Below the pieces are notes generated by a model. That model did not search any database. It was not told the DNA's origin and saw only the letters and a list, made by a program, of their open reading frames with translations. A stretch of 64,000 bases of DNA, from the NCBI GenBank assembly GCA_025934695.1, contig JAICWS010000001.1:1021301-1085300 (forward strand), read 5' to 3'. Positions 34,691 to 42,701 of this stretch are shown in pieces. Within the stretch, counting starts at the first letter, position 1, and the number at the start of each line of letters is the position of its first letter. This DNA is from Alphaproteobacteria bacterium. Lineage in GTDB: Bacteria > Pseudomonadota > Alphaproteobacteria > Micavibrionales > UBA2020. The translations under genes were made by a program, and so were the position numbers.

Positions 34691-34746
34691 TTGACATAAC
34701 GCAAGCGATTGGGGTAGATTCCCTGAAAACACGAGGAGCTCCGACG
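34691..34746 (+). promoter_or_regulatory. TTGACATAA promoter, short leader (copy 12)
   Basis: TTGACA is 34691-34696 and TAGATT 34715-34720, with an 18-base spacer. The leader is only 26 bases and contains GAGGAGCTCC before ATG 34747. Confidence 0.7.
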
Positions 34747-35013
34747 ATGAAACCCAGCCAATGGAATGGCGACGATATCGCCGCCCTTTTCAACAAGCAC
34801 GCGGCCGGCATCGGCGCGGTGTACAAGGACCTGGGCAAAGATATCCGCGGCTGCGGCATCTATGTCGATGAAAAGACCGACACGCCCTACGTCAACTTCA
34901 TTTTCAAAAGCGGCTCGCGCCCGGACTTAAGCAAACTCCCCGCGGCGATCACGACCGATGGCGAAACGCTCCCCGTGAAGCACGAGTTCCGCGGGCCCGC
35001 GTTCCTGGCCTGA
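34747..35013 (+). CDS. Hypothetical small protein, 88 aa
   Basis: No family recognised. A compact alpha/beta pattern: helix DDIAALFNKHAAGIGAVYKD, strands GCGIYVDEKTDTPYVNFIFK, then a loop and the end KHEFRGPAFLA. Pattern and length suggest a small globular domain. GAGGAGCTCCGACG precedes ATG 34747. It is followed 29 bases later by the 201-residue gene, probably one operon. Confidence 0.65.
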   Translation: MKPSQWNGDDIAALFNKHAAGIGAVYKDLGKDIRGCGIYVDEKTDTPYVNFIFKSGSRPDLSKLPAAITTDGETLPVKHEFRGPAFLA

Positions 35014-35042
35014 CCGCATTTTTGGCGAAAGGTTCCTCGACA

Positions 35043-35648
35043 ATGGGCGGCTCTCCACAACAGGATTTCGCCGATGCAGCGCCGCGCCGCACCACGAACG
35101 CGCAGGACGCCTGCGCCTTTGAAGCCGCGACCGGCATGACCGGCATCGCCGGCACCTATGTTTTCCCGCGCGGCATGTCGGCGGATGAATACCAGGACTA
35201 TACGGCCTATTCGTACGATGTCTACGCGCTCGACAGCGTTTACGATCCGGCGCGCGGCTGGACAAAACAGCCCGCCACGCCCGCGCTTGACGCCCTGAAG
35301 GAGCGCCTGCGCGCCGACTGGGACGAACTCGCCGCGCTCAATCCCGAACTGAAGAAAATCGATGTGAACCGCGACGACGGCCTCGAGCTGCATGTCGCGC
35401 TCAACGGCGCCGTGTCGCGCTACAGCGTGAGGGACATCAATTTCGTCCTGCACGCGCCGCCAGAAAAATTCGGCGACGATTTCTACGACGCTGCCGCGAA
35501 AGCGCTGAAAGAGAAAATCGAATGCGCCTCAGGCCGCACCCTCCAATGGGCCGCCTCCCCCGCCACCCTGCGCGAGATGGAACGGCAGCTGCAAGCGCGG
35601 ACCGCGACGGCAACAAGCCACAAATTCATCGCCAGCCCGGACAAGTGA
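35043..35648 (+). CDS. Hypothetical protein, 201 aa
   Basis: No family recognised. It is rich in Asp, Tyr and Ala (GMSADEYQDYTAYSYDVYAL) with a helical middle (ALDALKERLRADWDELAALN) and a C-terminal half with FVLHAPPEKFGDDFYDAA. No signal or membrane helix is seen. ATG 35043 is used; a TTG at 35022 is possible. It converges with the small genes at 35694 and 35954. Confidence 0.65.
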   Translation: MGGSPQQDFADAAPRRTTNAQDACAFEAATGMTGIAGTYVFPRGMSADEYQDYTAYSYDVYALDSVYDPARGWTKQPATPALDALKERLRADWDELAALNPELKKIDVNRDDGLELHVALNGAVSRYSVRDINFVLHAPPEKFGDDFYDAAAKALKEKIECASGRTLQWAASPATLREMERQLQARTATATSHKFIASPDK

Positions 35649-35693
35649 GGCGCACCTCGCGAACGCTGACCCGGGAGACGATTTAGTTCGAAA

Positions 35694-35951
35694 TCAGTTC
35701 TGCGCGCGCTTGTATGTTAGCGGCGCACGCACGGTAAATTTATGTTCGACCGACAGAGGAATATCCGCGGGCGGCGCGGCGATTTGGGGCGCGGCTGGTG
35801 CTTGCGGCCGGCTCAAGGGAATTGGCGTGCCGGTTTGCGGATTGCGCATGGATAGGGGCTTCGCGACCCCGATGGGCGCCGGCAGCTCACTCAGCTCCGC
35901 CTGCGCGGGCATGCCGGCCGCGGCATTGAAAATGTTTTTCAGCCAGCCCAT
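35694..35951 (-). CDS. Small proline-rich protein with shared C-terminal tail, 85 aa
   Basis: A short amphipathic start (MGWLKNIFNAAAG) leads into a Pro/Ala-rich region and the end FTVRAPLTYKRAQN. That end matches the V-x-x-[AP]-[LI]-x-[LFY] tail found in ankyrin and LRR-like proteins of this window. It is the second gene of a pair, two bases after the 76-residue gene. Function unknown. Confidence 0.6.
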   Translation of the reverse strand: MGWLKNIFNAAAGMPAQAELSELPAPIGVAKPLSMRNPQTGTPIPLSRPQAPAAPQIAAPPADIPLSVEHKFTVRAPLTYKRAQN

Positions 35952-35953
35952 TC

Positions 35954-36184
35954 TCAGCCGCCCTTTTTGCCGGGCCCGGGGAAGACGATAAGCTTGCCCT
36001 TCTTGAACGGCGGATAGACGGGCGCGGGCATTGGTCTCGTCCCGGCGGAGATCGGTATGATCACGGCCTTGGGCATCGCGACGGCGACAGGTGTTGCGGG
36101 CGCCTGGGCGCGCGGACCGAACAGTTTGCGCAGCCAGTTGGGCACCAGCGGCTCTTCATTGATTTTTCGTTTCACGTAAGGCAT
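35954..36184 (-). CDS. Small basic proline-rich protein, 76 aa
   Basis: The start MPYVKRKINEEPLVPNWLRK resembles the amphipathic N-termini of the neighbouring small protein and the ankyrin proteins (KxLF-type). The rest is Pro/Ala-rich and ends in KKGKLIVFPGPGKKGG. GGAAGGAGAAAACGCG precedes ATG 36184. It is the first gene after leader copy 13. Confidence 0.6.
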   Translation of the reverse strand: MPYVKRKINEEPLVPNWLRKLFGPRAQAPATPVAVAMPKAVIIPISAGTRPMPAPVYPPFKKGKLIVFPGPGKKGG

Positions 36185-36410
36185 CTCGCGTTTTCTCCTT
36201 CCGGCGCTACAAAATCTTCGGGATGTCCTGAGGCTGAAAACGAAAGCGAAAGCTTTCCAAACAGAAAAACAGCCACGGACATATTTTAAGTCCCGGCCGT
36301 TTTTGCGGATTGCACGTTATACCGGGCGCCGCGAAACATGCGGAAAATCGGCGCGCCGTGGTCGTGCATCGCGTAAGGAAAACTATAGCGGATTTTAAGT
36401 ATTATGTCAA
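36185..36410 (-). promoter_or_regulatory. TTGACATAA promoter and structured leader (copy 13)
   Basis: On the minus strand TTGACA is 36410-36405 and TATAGT 36387-36382, with a 17-base spacer. The leader has TTACGCGATGCACGACCACGG, CCGATTTTCCGCATGTTTCG and CGGCGCCCGGTATAACGTGC. Hairpin 1 arms are GGCGC and GCGCC, different from copies 1 and 6 but still paired. Hairpin 2 (36265-36304) pairs AAAAACGGCC with GGCTGTTTTT plus an inner GGAC/GTCC. Confidence 0.78.
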
Positions 36411-36508
36411 TGTTTTAAGGCGGGCCCTCATTTGACTTTTCGCAAACCCGTTGCGACAGTAAGCGGTCATCGCGCGTTGGGCATAAGCCCCAGAAAAGGG
36501 AGATATCC

Positions 36509-36877
36509 ATGAAAAAGCTCGCCGTCTTCGCCGCCGCCTGCGCGCTCAGCCTGTCGCTGACGGGCTGCTATGATTACGGGCCGCCCGCTTACGGTCCCGG
36601 CCCCGCCGCCTATGCCTATCCGGCCTATGCGCCCTATCCCGGTTACTACGCGCCCTATGGCGTCTATGGCTATGGCCCGGCCTGGTCGGTCAATTACATT
36701 TACTTCGGCGGCCATTATTACGACCGGCACTATTACTATTACGGCCCGCACGGTCCCCGGCCCATTTCGCGTTCCGGCACCGCGCCGCGTCCGCTCGACC
36801 GTCCGCCCGCGCATGAAACGTTCCACTCCGGCGCGCCGCGCGAGACCTTCCACGCCGAGCATCATCAGCGCCCGTAA
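36509..36877 (+). CDS. Tyr/Gly/Pro-rich lipoprotein, 122 aa
   Basis: A lipoprotein signal peptide ends LSLTGC (Cys20), so the mature protein is lipidated and envelope-bound. The mature part is low-complexity, rich in Tyr, Gly, Pro and His (YYAPYGVYGYGPAW, YYDRHYYYYGPHGPRP). Such Tyr/Pro-rich lipoproteins are common in Proteobacteria without known function. AAAAGGGAGATATCC precedes ATG 36509. Confidence 0.8.
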   Translation: MKKLAVFAAACALSLSLTGCYDYGPPAYGPGPAAYAYPAYAPYPGYYAPYGVYGYGPAWSVNYIYFGGHYYDRHYYYYGPHGPRPISRSGTAPRPLDRPPAHETFHSGAPRETFHAEHHQRP

Positions 36878-37105
36878 TTTTCGTTCGCGGGGTTCACTTC
36901 CTTCCGGCGGCGGTTAACGGCGAAGCTGCGCGAATTTTTAACCCGGAGGCCCGGAGCCTTTCTGCGGCGCGCAGCGCCTAATAATCCCTTTGGCGCTCCG
37001 ACATTCGTTTGAATGCGCGACGCCCGGTCGCCAAGACGCTCCGGATCTCCGGGTCTCCGCGTTAAATTTTATTGGTAAAATATGCTCCGTCGCGGATCTT
37101 TGCCG

Positions 37106-37834
37106 TCACCCCGGCCCGGGCGGCACGTTCCGCGCCGCGAGCAGCGTGGCTTTCGGCTTGGAGCACGGCAGCGCGGCGAGGTAATCGTGCGAGGGCCAGT
37201 AGCGCACGCGGCCCACGTCGACATGGACGAATTTGTCTTCCGCGTAAAATCCTACGCCGCCGCCTTTCAGGCAGGTGGCGAGGTTGCGCAGTTCAGCGGT
37301 CGAAATGCCGCTCACGCGAATATCCATCGCCTTGCCCAGCATGTGCTGCGAATGTTCGGCCTGCGTGCCGCCCGCTTCGCGCAGCGCCTCGTTCGTGGCG
37401 GGCGTGCGGTAGGAGGAGACGACCTGGAAGGTGACCGCCAGTTTCGGATGCGCCTTGACGATCGACGTCTGCAATCTGCCGAGCAGGTCGAAGAGGCGCG
37501 GATCCATCTTGATCTCCGTGCCGCGCCGGTAATCGCGCATGAACCATTCGGCCCTGGCGTCCAGCGGCTCGCCCGCATGCCGCGTCAGCGTGAGGCTTTC
37601 GTTCGTATGCACGTTGAAGAAACGCAGGGTCATCGTGGGCGCGCTATCATCCGGCTTTTTCGCGGACGGCTTATGCACGCCGGGTTTGTGCCCGCGCGCG
37701 TGGTGATGTTGTTGTGCCGCCGCCGCATGCGGCGTATGCGGAGCCGCCGCCTGCGCCGCGACCGGCTGGGCCGCGAGACTGAAGGAGGCGCATAATGTCA
37801 GGGCCTTGCAAACAGCCGCCTGGAAAGAATTCAT
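37106..37834 (-). CDS. DUF882/M15-family peptidase-like protein, 242 aa
   Basis: A signal peptide (residues 1-27) and a His/Ala/Lys-rich linker precede a DUF882 (Peptidase_M15_2, YcbK-like) domain with TMTLRFFNVHTNESL at its start. Likely zinc ligands are in HSQHMLGKAMDIRV and KFVHVDVGRVRYW, matching the HxxxxxxD and HxD pattern of D,D-carboxypeptidases, so it probably acts on peptidoglycan peptides in the periplasm. ATG 37834 follows GGATGGAAACCC. It is driven by shared promoter copy 14. Confidence 0.87.
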   Translation of the reverse strand: MNSFQAAVCKALTLCASFSLAAQPVAAQAAAPHTPHAAAAQQHHHARGHKPGVHKPSAKKPDDSAPTMTLRFFNVHTNESLTLTRHAGEPLDARAEWFMRDYRRGTEIKMDPRLFDLLGRLQTSIVKAHPKLAVTFQVVSSYRTPATNEALREAGGTQAEHSQHMLGKAMDIRVSGISTAELRNLATCLKGGGVGFYAEDKFVHVDVGRVRYWPSHDYLAALPCSKPKATLLAARNVPPGPG

Positions 37835-38002
37835 GGGTTTCCATCCAAATTGTCCGTGGCTGTTTTGTGGCGCGCGCACAAGCCGCAAGGGGCTTATCCC
37901 GAGGCGGGAAACACTCCACTTTCATGGAAAACCGCGCTCGTCTTAAAAATTTGCGTCCGACTTTAAGGGTACAGTTATATCCTATCTGGATTAATATGTC
38001 AA
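37835..38002 (-). promoter_or_regulatory. TTGACATAT promoter and leader (copy 14)
   Basis: On the minus strand TTGACA is 38002-37997 and TATAAC 37979-37974, with a 17-base spacer. The leader keeps GAGTGTTTCCCGCCTCGGG and CACAAAACAGCCACGGAC, related to the hairpin 1 loop and hairpin 2 of other copies. Confidence 0.65.
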
Positions 38003-38031
38003 ATGAAAATTCGGACGTACGAGAAACAGGC

Positions 38032-38143
38032 TCATCCCGGCGCACGCCGGGATCCAGAAGGCTGTCCAGCCGTCATATGAATCAGCCATCGCCGTCATGT
38101 GACGCGCAGACGCGCTTCTGGACCCCGGCGTGCGCCGGGGTGG
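38032..38143. repeat. Long palindromic repeat, class 1 variant
   Basis: TCATCCCGGCGCACGCCGGGATCC and CCCCGGCGTGCGCCGGGGTGG enclose a less symmetric core. Confidence 0.75.
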
Positions 38144-38244
38144 GGCGTATTTATACTTCGTTTCAGGTTCTGGCGCATCTGCACCTGTCCCGGCCTCTTG
38201 ACCTCCATCGCCAACTGACCTCTCATGAACCCAAAGGAGACCCA

Positions 38245-38571
38245 TTGGACGCGACGCCCGAAAACAGCGCCGGCTCGAAAGCCATCTTCGCCGCCAAGGC
38301 GCTCGCGGCCCTGCTCGCGCAGCCGGCGGGCGCGATGCTGCTGAGCTATGAGGCCGCGGGACACCTGGATGGCTTCTGGATATTGATCTCCCATGTTTTC
38401 CTCTCGCTGCTGACCGTGATCGCGGCGATCATCCTGCGGCTTTTCGCCCGCGGCTGGTGGGCGCGCTTAAGGATCTATTTCTTCCTCGCCTGGATGGTCG
38501 CGGTTCCCGTCGCGATCTTTTTCGGCATGGGCGTCAACGCCCTTCTCCACTGGGGCGGCCCGCCGAGCTGA
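38245..38571 (+). CDS. Small membrane protein, 108 aa
   Basis: Two clear membrane helices (about residues 45-68 and 78-100), with a preceding amphipathic region, make it an inner-membrane protein. No family recognised. The start is TTG 38245 with AAAGGAGACCCA directly upstream; the ATG at 38225 is in another frame. It converges with the terminase gene (13 bases between stops). Confidence 0.6.
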   Translation: MDATPENSAGSKAIFAAKALAALLAQPAGAMLLSYEAAGHLDGFWILISHVFLSLLTVIAAIILRLFARGWWARLRIYFFLAWMVAVPVAIFFGMGVNALLHWGGPPS

Positions 38572-38584
38572 CGGCCTGTAGGAA

Positions 38585-40090
38585 TCACTCCTCCCCCATC
38601 TCCGCGAACTTCGGGCGGTTGGCGTATTCGCGCGCGAGGCTCGCGGGGCGCTTGAGGGTTTCGCGGCCAAGCCCCAGGCCGAGCGCGGCATATTGCAGCG
38701 CCTCGCAGACGTGGCTGGTCGGGGATTTGACGGGCTTGTCTTCATAGCGCTCGTCGGAGACGAGCTTCACACGGCGGAAGTGATAGCCGCCGGCCATGCC
38801 CTTGCGCAAGTGTCTGCAGCCGGGCGCGACGATCAACCCCGGCTGGCCGTCGATGAGGGTGGAGAGCGGCGTCGCCACCGCCTCGCGCCGCAGGGTGAAG
38901 TCATTTGTCGGCGCGGGCTTGGCGGCAACGCCTTCGGAGAGCAGCATCTGGAACACGGTCGTCTCGTCCGTCTGCGCCGCCGCCTCGCCCGCCGGGTCGC
39001 CGGTGATGCTGCCGAGTGTCGCGTTGGGATAATATTCCGCCAGATGCGCGCGGATTTCGCGGGCGAAGTTCTTGGCGCCGAGGCGGGTGGCGACCAGCTC
39101 GGAGAGCACGCGGATCTGCCCGTTCAGGGAACGCTGCAGGAACACAGCGGCGGGCGTCAGGCCGAAGTCGAGCCCGATATGGAGGCCCAACTGCGGCGCG
39201 GCGGAAACCGGCATGCAATGCAAACTGTCGCGGTATTCCGGCCACACCGGCTTGCCATCGAGCACGAAGCCATATTCATTGCGCACATAGACGGCGACCC
39301 ATTCCGGCGATTTGCCGGCCTTGGCCTTCACGTAGTAGCCGGGCGGCAATTGCGCGAGGTTCTCGGCCTGAGGATTTTGCTTGCCGTCCGCGCCTTCCGC
39401 CGGCGCCTGCGTGAAAAACTCGACCAGTTTTTGTTTTTCGTGCAGCGCGCCCATGGTGCGCAGTTCGGCCTCGAGCGCGCTGAGTTCCTGCGCGGTCCTG
39501 TCGTCCGCCATGTCAGACATCTTCGGCCACCAGTGATCGGCGTCGGGCGCGTTAGTGTCCATGATGACTCCAGCCCTCACCGCGCCGCCGTCGCGCACGG
39601 ACGGATAACGCCCGACGCGCACGGTCAGGTGATCGAGCACGGCTTTGGGCACCTCGCGCGCCTCGTTGATCCAGCCTTGGGTGACTTCCAGCGACAGGAG
39701 CTTGCGCACATGTTCGGGCCGGTCGAGGGCGAGAAACAGGAATTCCATGTCGAGGATATTTCCCTCGCCGTCGGGCATTTCGATGCGGTGCTCGATCGGC
39801 GTCGTCTTAACGAACCGCCCGAGCGTTTCCGGGATCCACATGTGGAAGCTTTTGATCGTCGTTGTCTCTAATTCTCCATAGGTGTTGCGGATGATGACGC
39901 CGCGATACCGCCTGCGTCCGCCCGTAGCCTTCTGCAGCTGCGCGGTTTTGAGCATGTCCATGATGCACAGCGTCGACTTGCCCGAGCCCACCGGCCCGCG
40001 TATGCCGCGCAGGAACGCATCGGATTTGAGGAATGCCGCGCCGACGGGACCGGGCGGGTGATAGGTGAAGCCGTTGGGGGTGTTGGTCAT
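38585..40090 (-). CDS. Phage terminase large subunit, 501 aa
   Basis: The packaging ATPase has Walker A GPVGSGKST (residues 32-40) and the ATPase region continues through ITGDPAG. The nuclease half includes HIGLDFGLTPAAVFLQ, an RNase H-like metal site with Asp. It would cut and pump DNA into a capsid. AGAGAGAAAGAC precedes ATG 40090. A terminase small subunit lies upstream, but no portal, protease or capsid gene follows, only a cellular membrane-protein gene on the other strand. It is probably part of a prophage remnant. Confidence 0.88.
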   Translation of the reverse strand: MTNTPNGFTYHPPGPVGAAFLKSDAFLRGIRGPVGSGKSTLCIMDMLKTAQLQKATGGRRRYRGVIIRNTYGELETTTIKSFHMWIPETLGRFVKTTPIEHRIEMPDGEGNILDMEFLFLALDRPEHVRKLLSLEVTQGWINEAREVPKAVLDHLTVRVGRYPSVRDGGAVRAGVIMDTNAPDADHWWPKMSDMADDRTAQELSALEAELRTMGALHEKQKLVEFFTQAPAEGADGKQNPQAENLAQLPPGYYVKAKAGKSPEWVAVYVRNEYGFVLDGKPVWPEYRDSLHCMPVSAAPQLGLHIGLDFGLTPAAVFLQRSLNGQIRVLSELVATRLGAKNFAREIRAHLAEYYPNATLGSITGDPAGEAAAQTDETTVFQMLLSEGVAAKPAPTNDFTLRREAVATPLSTLIDGQPGLIVAPGCRHLRKGMAGGYHFRRVKLVSDERYEDKPVKSPTSHVCEALQYAALGLGLGRETLKRPASLAREYANRPKFAEMGEE

Positions 40091-40129
40091 GTCTTTCTCT
40101 CTCCTTTTCTCGTCATTTGCACGCGGGAA

Positions 40130-40182
40130 TCCCGGCGTTTTCTCAAATCCCACGGGATCCCCGCGTGCGCGGGGATGACGTT
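40130..40182. repeat. Palindromic repeat between the terminase genes
   Basis: GGGAATCCCGGCG and GGGATCCCCGCGTGCGCGGGG form imperfect inverted arms. Confidence 0.55.
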
Positions 40183-40210
40183 GAAAATGCGGGACCGGGT
40201 TCTCCCTTAA

Positions 40211-40239
40211 TCCCCTCCCCCGCCCTGCGGGGGAGGGGA
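40211..40239. repeat. GC-rich palindrome
   Basis: TCCCCTCCCCC and GGGGGAGGGGA pair perfectly around GCCCTGC. Confidence 0.7.
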
Positions 40240-40272
40240 CTCCTTTCATTCCTTCTCGATGGCCGCGGCTAA

Positions 40273-40386
40273 CTCCCTCTCCCAACGCATGTTGGGAGAG
40301 GGCTGGGGAGAGGGATTGCCCCGCACGTCGAATTCGGGACAATCCCCCTCCCTAACCCTCCCCCGCGACAAGCGCGGGAGAGGGGA
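40273..40386. repeat. Palindromic repeat, class 3
   Basis: CTCCCTCTCCCAACGCATG, TTGGGAGAGGGCTGGGGAGAG and CCCTCCCCCGCGACAAGCGC blocks. A near-identical copy is at 41585-41698. Confidence 0.75.
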
Positions 40387-40394
40387 CGATCTCA

Positions 40395-40907
40395 TCACTT
40401 CTCCCCCTCATGAATCCGGATCACGAAGGGGCGTTCTTCCGTGGCGGGGCGGTCGCGGAAGGCGCCGAGCAGTTTGCCGATCATCTCGAGCACTTTGGCG
40501 GCGAGCGCGCCGTCGAAGGTGTATTCGCCGGTCTCAATGCGCGTCTTCGTCGCCGCATCATATTTCGTGACGGGCACAGCCGCGGTCGCCATGTCGTAGA
40601 TCTTGAGCGCGCGCAACAGCACATCGTCGGCGTCGATGCCGAGACGCGCCACGCGCTCCTTGACGGCGGCGCGCACGGCCGCCGCGACATAGGGTTTCGA
40701 CATCAGCCGCCAGGCGGTGTGGCGCGCGTATTTTTCGCCGTAACCCGCGCGGATCGCCGCCTGCGTCGCGTTGAAGTCAGTCAGGTACTCCGCGATGAAG
40801 ATCGCTTGCCGCCGGTTCGGCTCTTGCGGCTTTTTTGCGGCTTTTCTGCTTCGCGGCGTCGCGCATTTGCTCCTTGAGCAGTCGTTCATTGAATTTGCGT
40901 CGGACAT
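40395..40907 (-). CDS. Phage terminase small subunit, 170 aa
   Basis: The N-terminal DNA-binding region has the Terminase_2/XtmA signature RRQAIFIAEYLTDFNATQAA followed by IRAGYGEKYARHTAWRLM. A helical oligomerisation part (ERVARLGIDADDVLLRALK) and a C-terminal tail follow. It recognises the packaging start site and recruits the large subunit. GGAGCCCGACT precedes ATG 40907. Its first 131 bases overlap the end of the upstream 113-residue gene in another frame. Confidence 0.87.
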   Translation of the reverse strand: MSDANSMNDCSRSKCATPRSRKAAKKPQEPNRRQAIFIAEYLTDFNATQAAIRAGYGEKYARHTAWRLMSKPYVAAAVRAAVKERVARLGIDADDVLLRALKIYDMATAAVPVTKYDAATKTRIETGEYTFDGALAAKVLEMIGKLLGAFRDRPATEERPFVIRIHEGEK

Positions 40908-41118
40908 AGTCGGGCTCCAATCCCAATGTGTCGCAGATGATTTCGAAGCTTTCGGTTTCGAACATGCGGCCCTGTTTCAGGTCCATCAGGCCCTGCACCA
41001 GGACCGCATGCCAGAGGTGCATCTCGGGCGGCCAGTCGGGTTCGGGCGGCGGAAGGCCGACCGAGCGGGCCATCAGCCCGCGGTTGCCGCGCTTGACCGA
41101 TCCTTTCCTATTGCCCAT
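40777..41118 (-). CDS. Phage-associated hypothetical protein, 113 aa, overlapping terS
   Basis: The first 85 residues look like a genuine protein (EMHLWHAVLVQGLMDLKQGR, ETESFEIICDTLGLEPDYVR), consistent with a small helical phage protein. The last 44 residues are encoded in the 131-base overlap with the terminase small subunit. AAGGAGGCGCGCGCG before ATG 41118 is a strong ribosome site. The long overlap may indicate translational coupling or a lost stop codon. No family named. Confidence 0.65.
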   Translation of the reverse strand: MGNRKGSVKRGNRGLMARSVGLPPPEPDWPPEMHLWHAVLVQGLMDLKQGRMFETESFEIICDTLGLEPDYVRRKFNERLLKEQMRDAAKQKSRKKAARAEPAASDLHRGVPD

Positions 41119-41131
41119 CGCGCGCGCCTCC

Positions 41132-41524
41132 TTACACGAAGCTTTTCAGGCGCGCGGCGAGCTCGCCCGTCACCTCGTCGAGCAGGTCTTTGCCGACGGT
41201 AAAGAAGGCCTGCGGCACATGCTCGCGCACGAGCGACAGGCGCCCGTCCGGCTCGCGGTAGATCGCGATGGAGGCGAGCAGCGCGGGGCTGTCCGCGGTC
41301 GAGGGCAGCTTTTCGCCGGGCGAGGCGACCGCTGCGCCGGGGTTTCCTTCCGCGTCGGTGAACTGCTCGATGCGGCTGCCCTGCCAGCCCTCCTCCGCAT
41401 CGTCGAGATCATGCAGCGGCGGCGCGGGCGGGGCCGAAGATTTGTCATCCGTCGTCGCCGGCACCGGCTTCGGCGTCGGATCGGGGAGCGTTGAGTCTTT
41501 CGAAGTGCGTCGTGAGGCGTTCAT
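41132..41524 (-). CDS. Hypothetical protein, 130 aa, phage segment
   Basis: No family recognised. A Pro/Thr/Ser-rich N-terminal half precedes a globular C-terminal part (SPALLASIAIYREPDGRLSL, EHVPQAFFTVGKDLLDEVTG). AAAGGAACCTCAACCC precedes ATG 41524. It is transcribed with the terminase genes and may be a regulator or assembly factor. Confidence 0.6.
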   Translation of the reverse strand: MNASRRTSKDSTLPDPTPKPVPATTDDKSSAPPAPPLHDLDDAEEGWQGSRIEQFTDAEGNPGAAVASPGEKLPSTADSPALLASIAIYREPDGRLSLVREHVPQAFFTVGKDLLDEVTGELAARLKSFV

Positions 41525-41584
41525 GGGTTGAGGTTCCTTTCGTTTGGGAGTTGAGAATTCCACTTGCAGGGAGACTTCCACTCG

Positions 41585-41698
41585 CTCCCTCTCCCGGCGC
41601 ATGCCGGGAGAGGGTTGGGGAGAGGGATTGTCCCGAGCTCGACGTGCAGGACAATCCCCCTCCCTAACCCTCCCCCGCGACAAGCGCGGGAGAGGGGA
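41585..41698. repeat. Palindromic repeat, class 3
   Basis: CTCCCTCTCCCGGCGCATGC and the CCCTCCCCCGCGACAAGCGC arm match the copy at 40273. Both lie within the phage-derived segment. Confidence 0.75.
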
Positions 41699-41726
41699 CT
41701 TCTTTCGGCGGCGCGTTCGGGAACTT

Positions 41727-42374
41727 TCACAGCCCCTTCCCTTCCGTGAATTTTTCCAGCCAGCCGAGGAAGGCGGCGTCGGCGTCGCCGGGGATGCCGC
41801 GGCTGTCGACGAAGGAGTTGTAGAGCGCGCAGAGCGTGCGGAAATCGCGGTTGAGTTCGGACGCTCGTTTCTTCGCCTTCAGCAGCGCGGTATAGTGCAC
41901 GGCCCGCTCGACGTCGTAGGGCTGCCGGGAGCCTTGCGCGGAAGAATCCCTTTCTTCAGGGTTAAAAACCTTATCGGTTTTTGGTTTTTGGTTGGGATTG
42001 CCGCGGCATTCCCGCGGCAATGCCGCGGCATCGGGTGCGTTCCATCTTTTCAAGGATTTGGCTTGCTGGCTGGAATTCCTTTCGCTCACCCGCAGGAGAA
42101 CGTTACGAACTCTTTTGTGCCGCCAAAAGCCATCCTCTACGGAAAATTTGCGCTCCAGCGCGGGACGGATTTTCCTCCACATCTTCGGGTTGACGCGGGC
42201 GATGCGCGCCAGCTGCACGTCATCATCGGGCAGCCCCTGCTCGCCCGCCTGGTAATGGGCGACGCAGAGCATCCAGTAAGCGCCGGTCTCGGTCGCGTCC
42301 ATGTGCATGGTTCCGGACAGAAAGTCGCCAATATGAAACGGCACCTCGATGATGCGCGGAACGGGCGCGAACAT
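41727..42374 (-). CDS. DUF1376 (YdaU-like) phage replication protein, 215 aa
   Basis: The N-terminal DUF1376 domain is clear: PFHIGDFLSGTMHMDATETG, AYWMLCVAHYQAGEQGLPDD, then IARVNPKMWRKIRPALERKF. The linker is low in GC and rich in Asn/Lys; the C-terminal helix resembles replication-initiator tails. DUF1376 proteins are usually encoded in the early region of lambdoid-type prophages. GGGAAGGAGTAAGC before ATG 42374 overlaps the end of the small gene upstream. Confidence 0.82.
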   Translation of the reverse strand: MFAPVPRIIEVPFHIGDFLSGTMHMDATETGAYWMLCVAHYQAGEQGLPDDDVQLARIARVNPKMWRKIRPALERKFSVEDGFWRHKRVRNVLLRVSERNSSQQAKSLKRWNAPDAAALPRECRGNPNQKPKTDKVFNPEERDSSAQGSRQPYDVERAVHYTALLKAKKRASELNRDFRTLCALYNSFVDSRGIPGDADAAFLGWLEKFTEGKGL

Positions 42375-42376
42375 GC

Positions 42377-42514
42377 TTACTCCTTCCCGGCCAGCGTGGC
42401 GGCGGCATCCAGCAGGTGCCCGGCCGCGCGCGCAGCCAGGTCGCCCAGCATCAGGATCGGCCAGGCCGTGAACATCAGCGCGAAGGCGGCGATTTTCTTG
42501 AGTTGGGGGGTCAT
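42377..42514 (-). CDS. Small membrane protein, 45 aa
   Basis: ATG 42514 follows AAGAAGGAGAACCACC, an excellent ribosome site. The product starts MTPQLKKIAAFALMFTAWPI and has one hydrophobic helix, then an amphipathic helix ending AATLAGKE. It ends two bases before the DUF1376 gene and is the first gene of the leftward phage-type operon. Function unknown. Confidence 0.6.
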   Translation of the reverse strand: MTPQLKKIAAFALMFTAWPILMLGDLAARAAGHLLDAAATLAGKE

Positions 42515-42609
42515 GGTGGTTCTCCTTCTTGAGAGCAAAGTTGGGGTGTCGGCGGAAAGCGGTTTTCGCCGCGGGATTGTAGACGGGGTTTGTCGATTAA
42601 TTTCTCAGC

Positions 42610-42701
42610 GTCATCCTGAGCGCAGCGAAGGATCCTCCTTCACCGAAAACGGATGGGGAGGCCGCCAGCAAAGGGAGATCCTTCGCTTCGCTCAGGATGA
42701 C
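42610..42701. repeat. Long palindromic repeat, class 2
   Basis: GTCATCCTGAGCGCAGCGAAGGATC and GATCCTTCGCTTCGCTCAGGATGAC are the arms. It lies between the divergent phage operons. Confidence 0.8.

Noticed and set aside
40211-41698. Possible CRISPR-like repeats in the phage segment
   Set aside because: Only two copies of a palindromic block, about 1.3 kb apart and without regular spacers. They are intergenic REP-like repeats.
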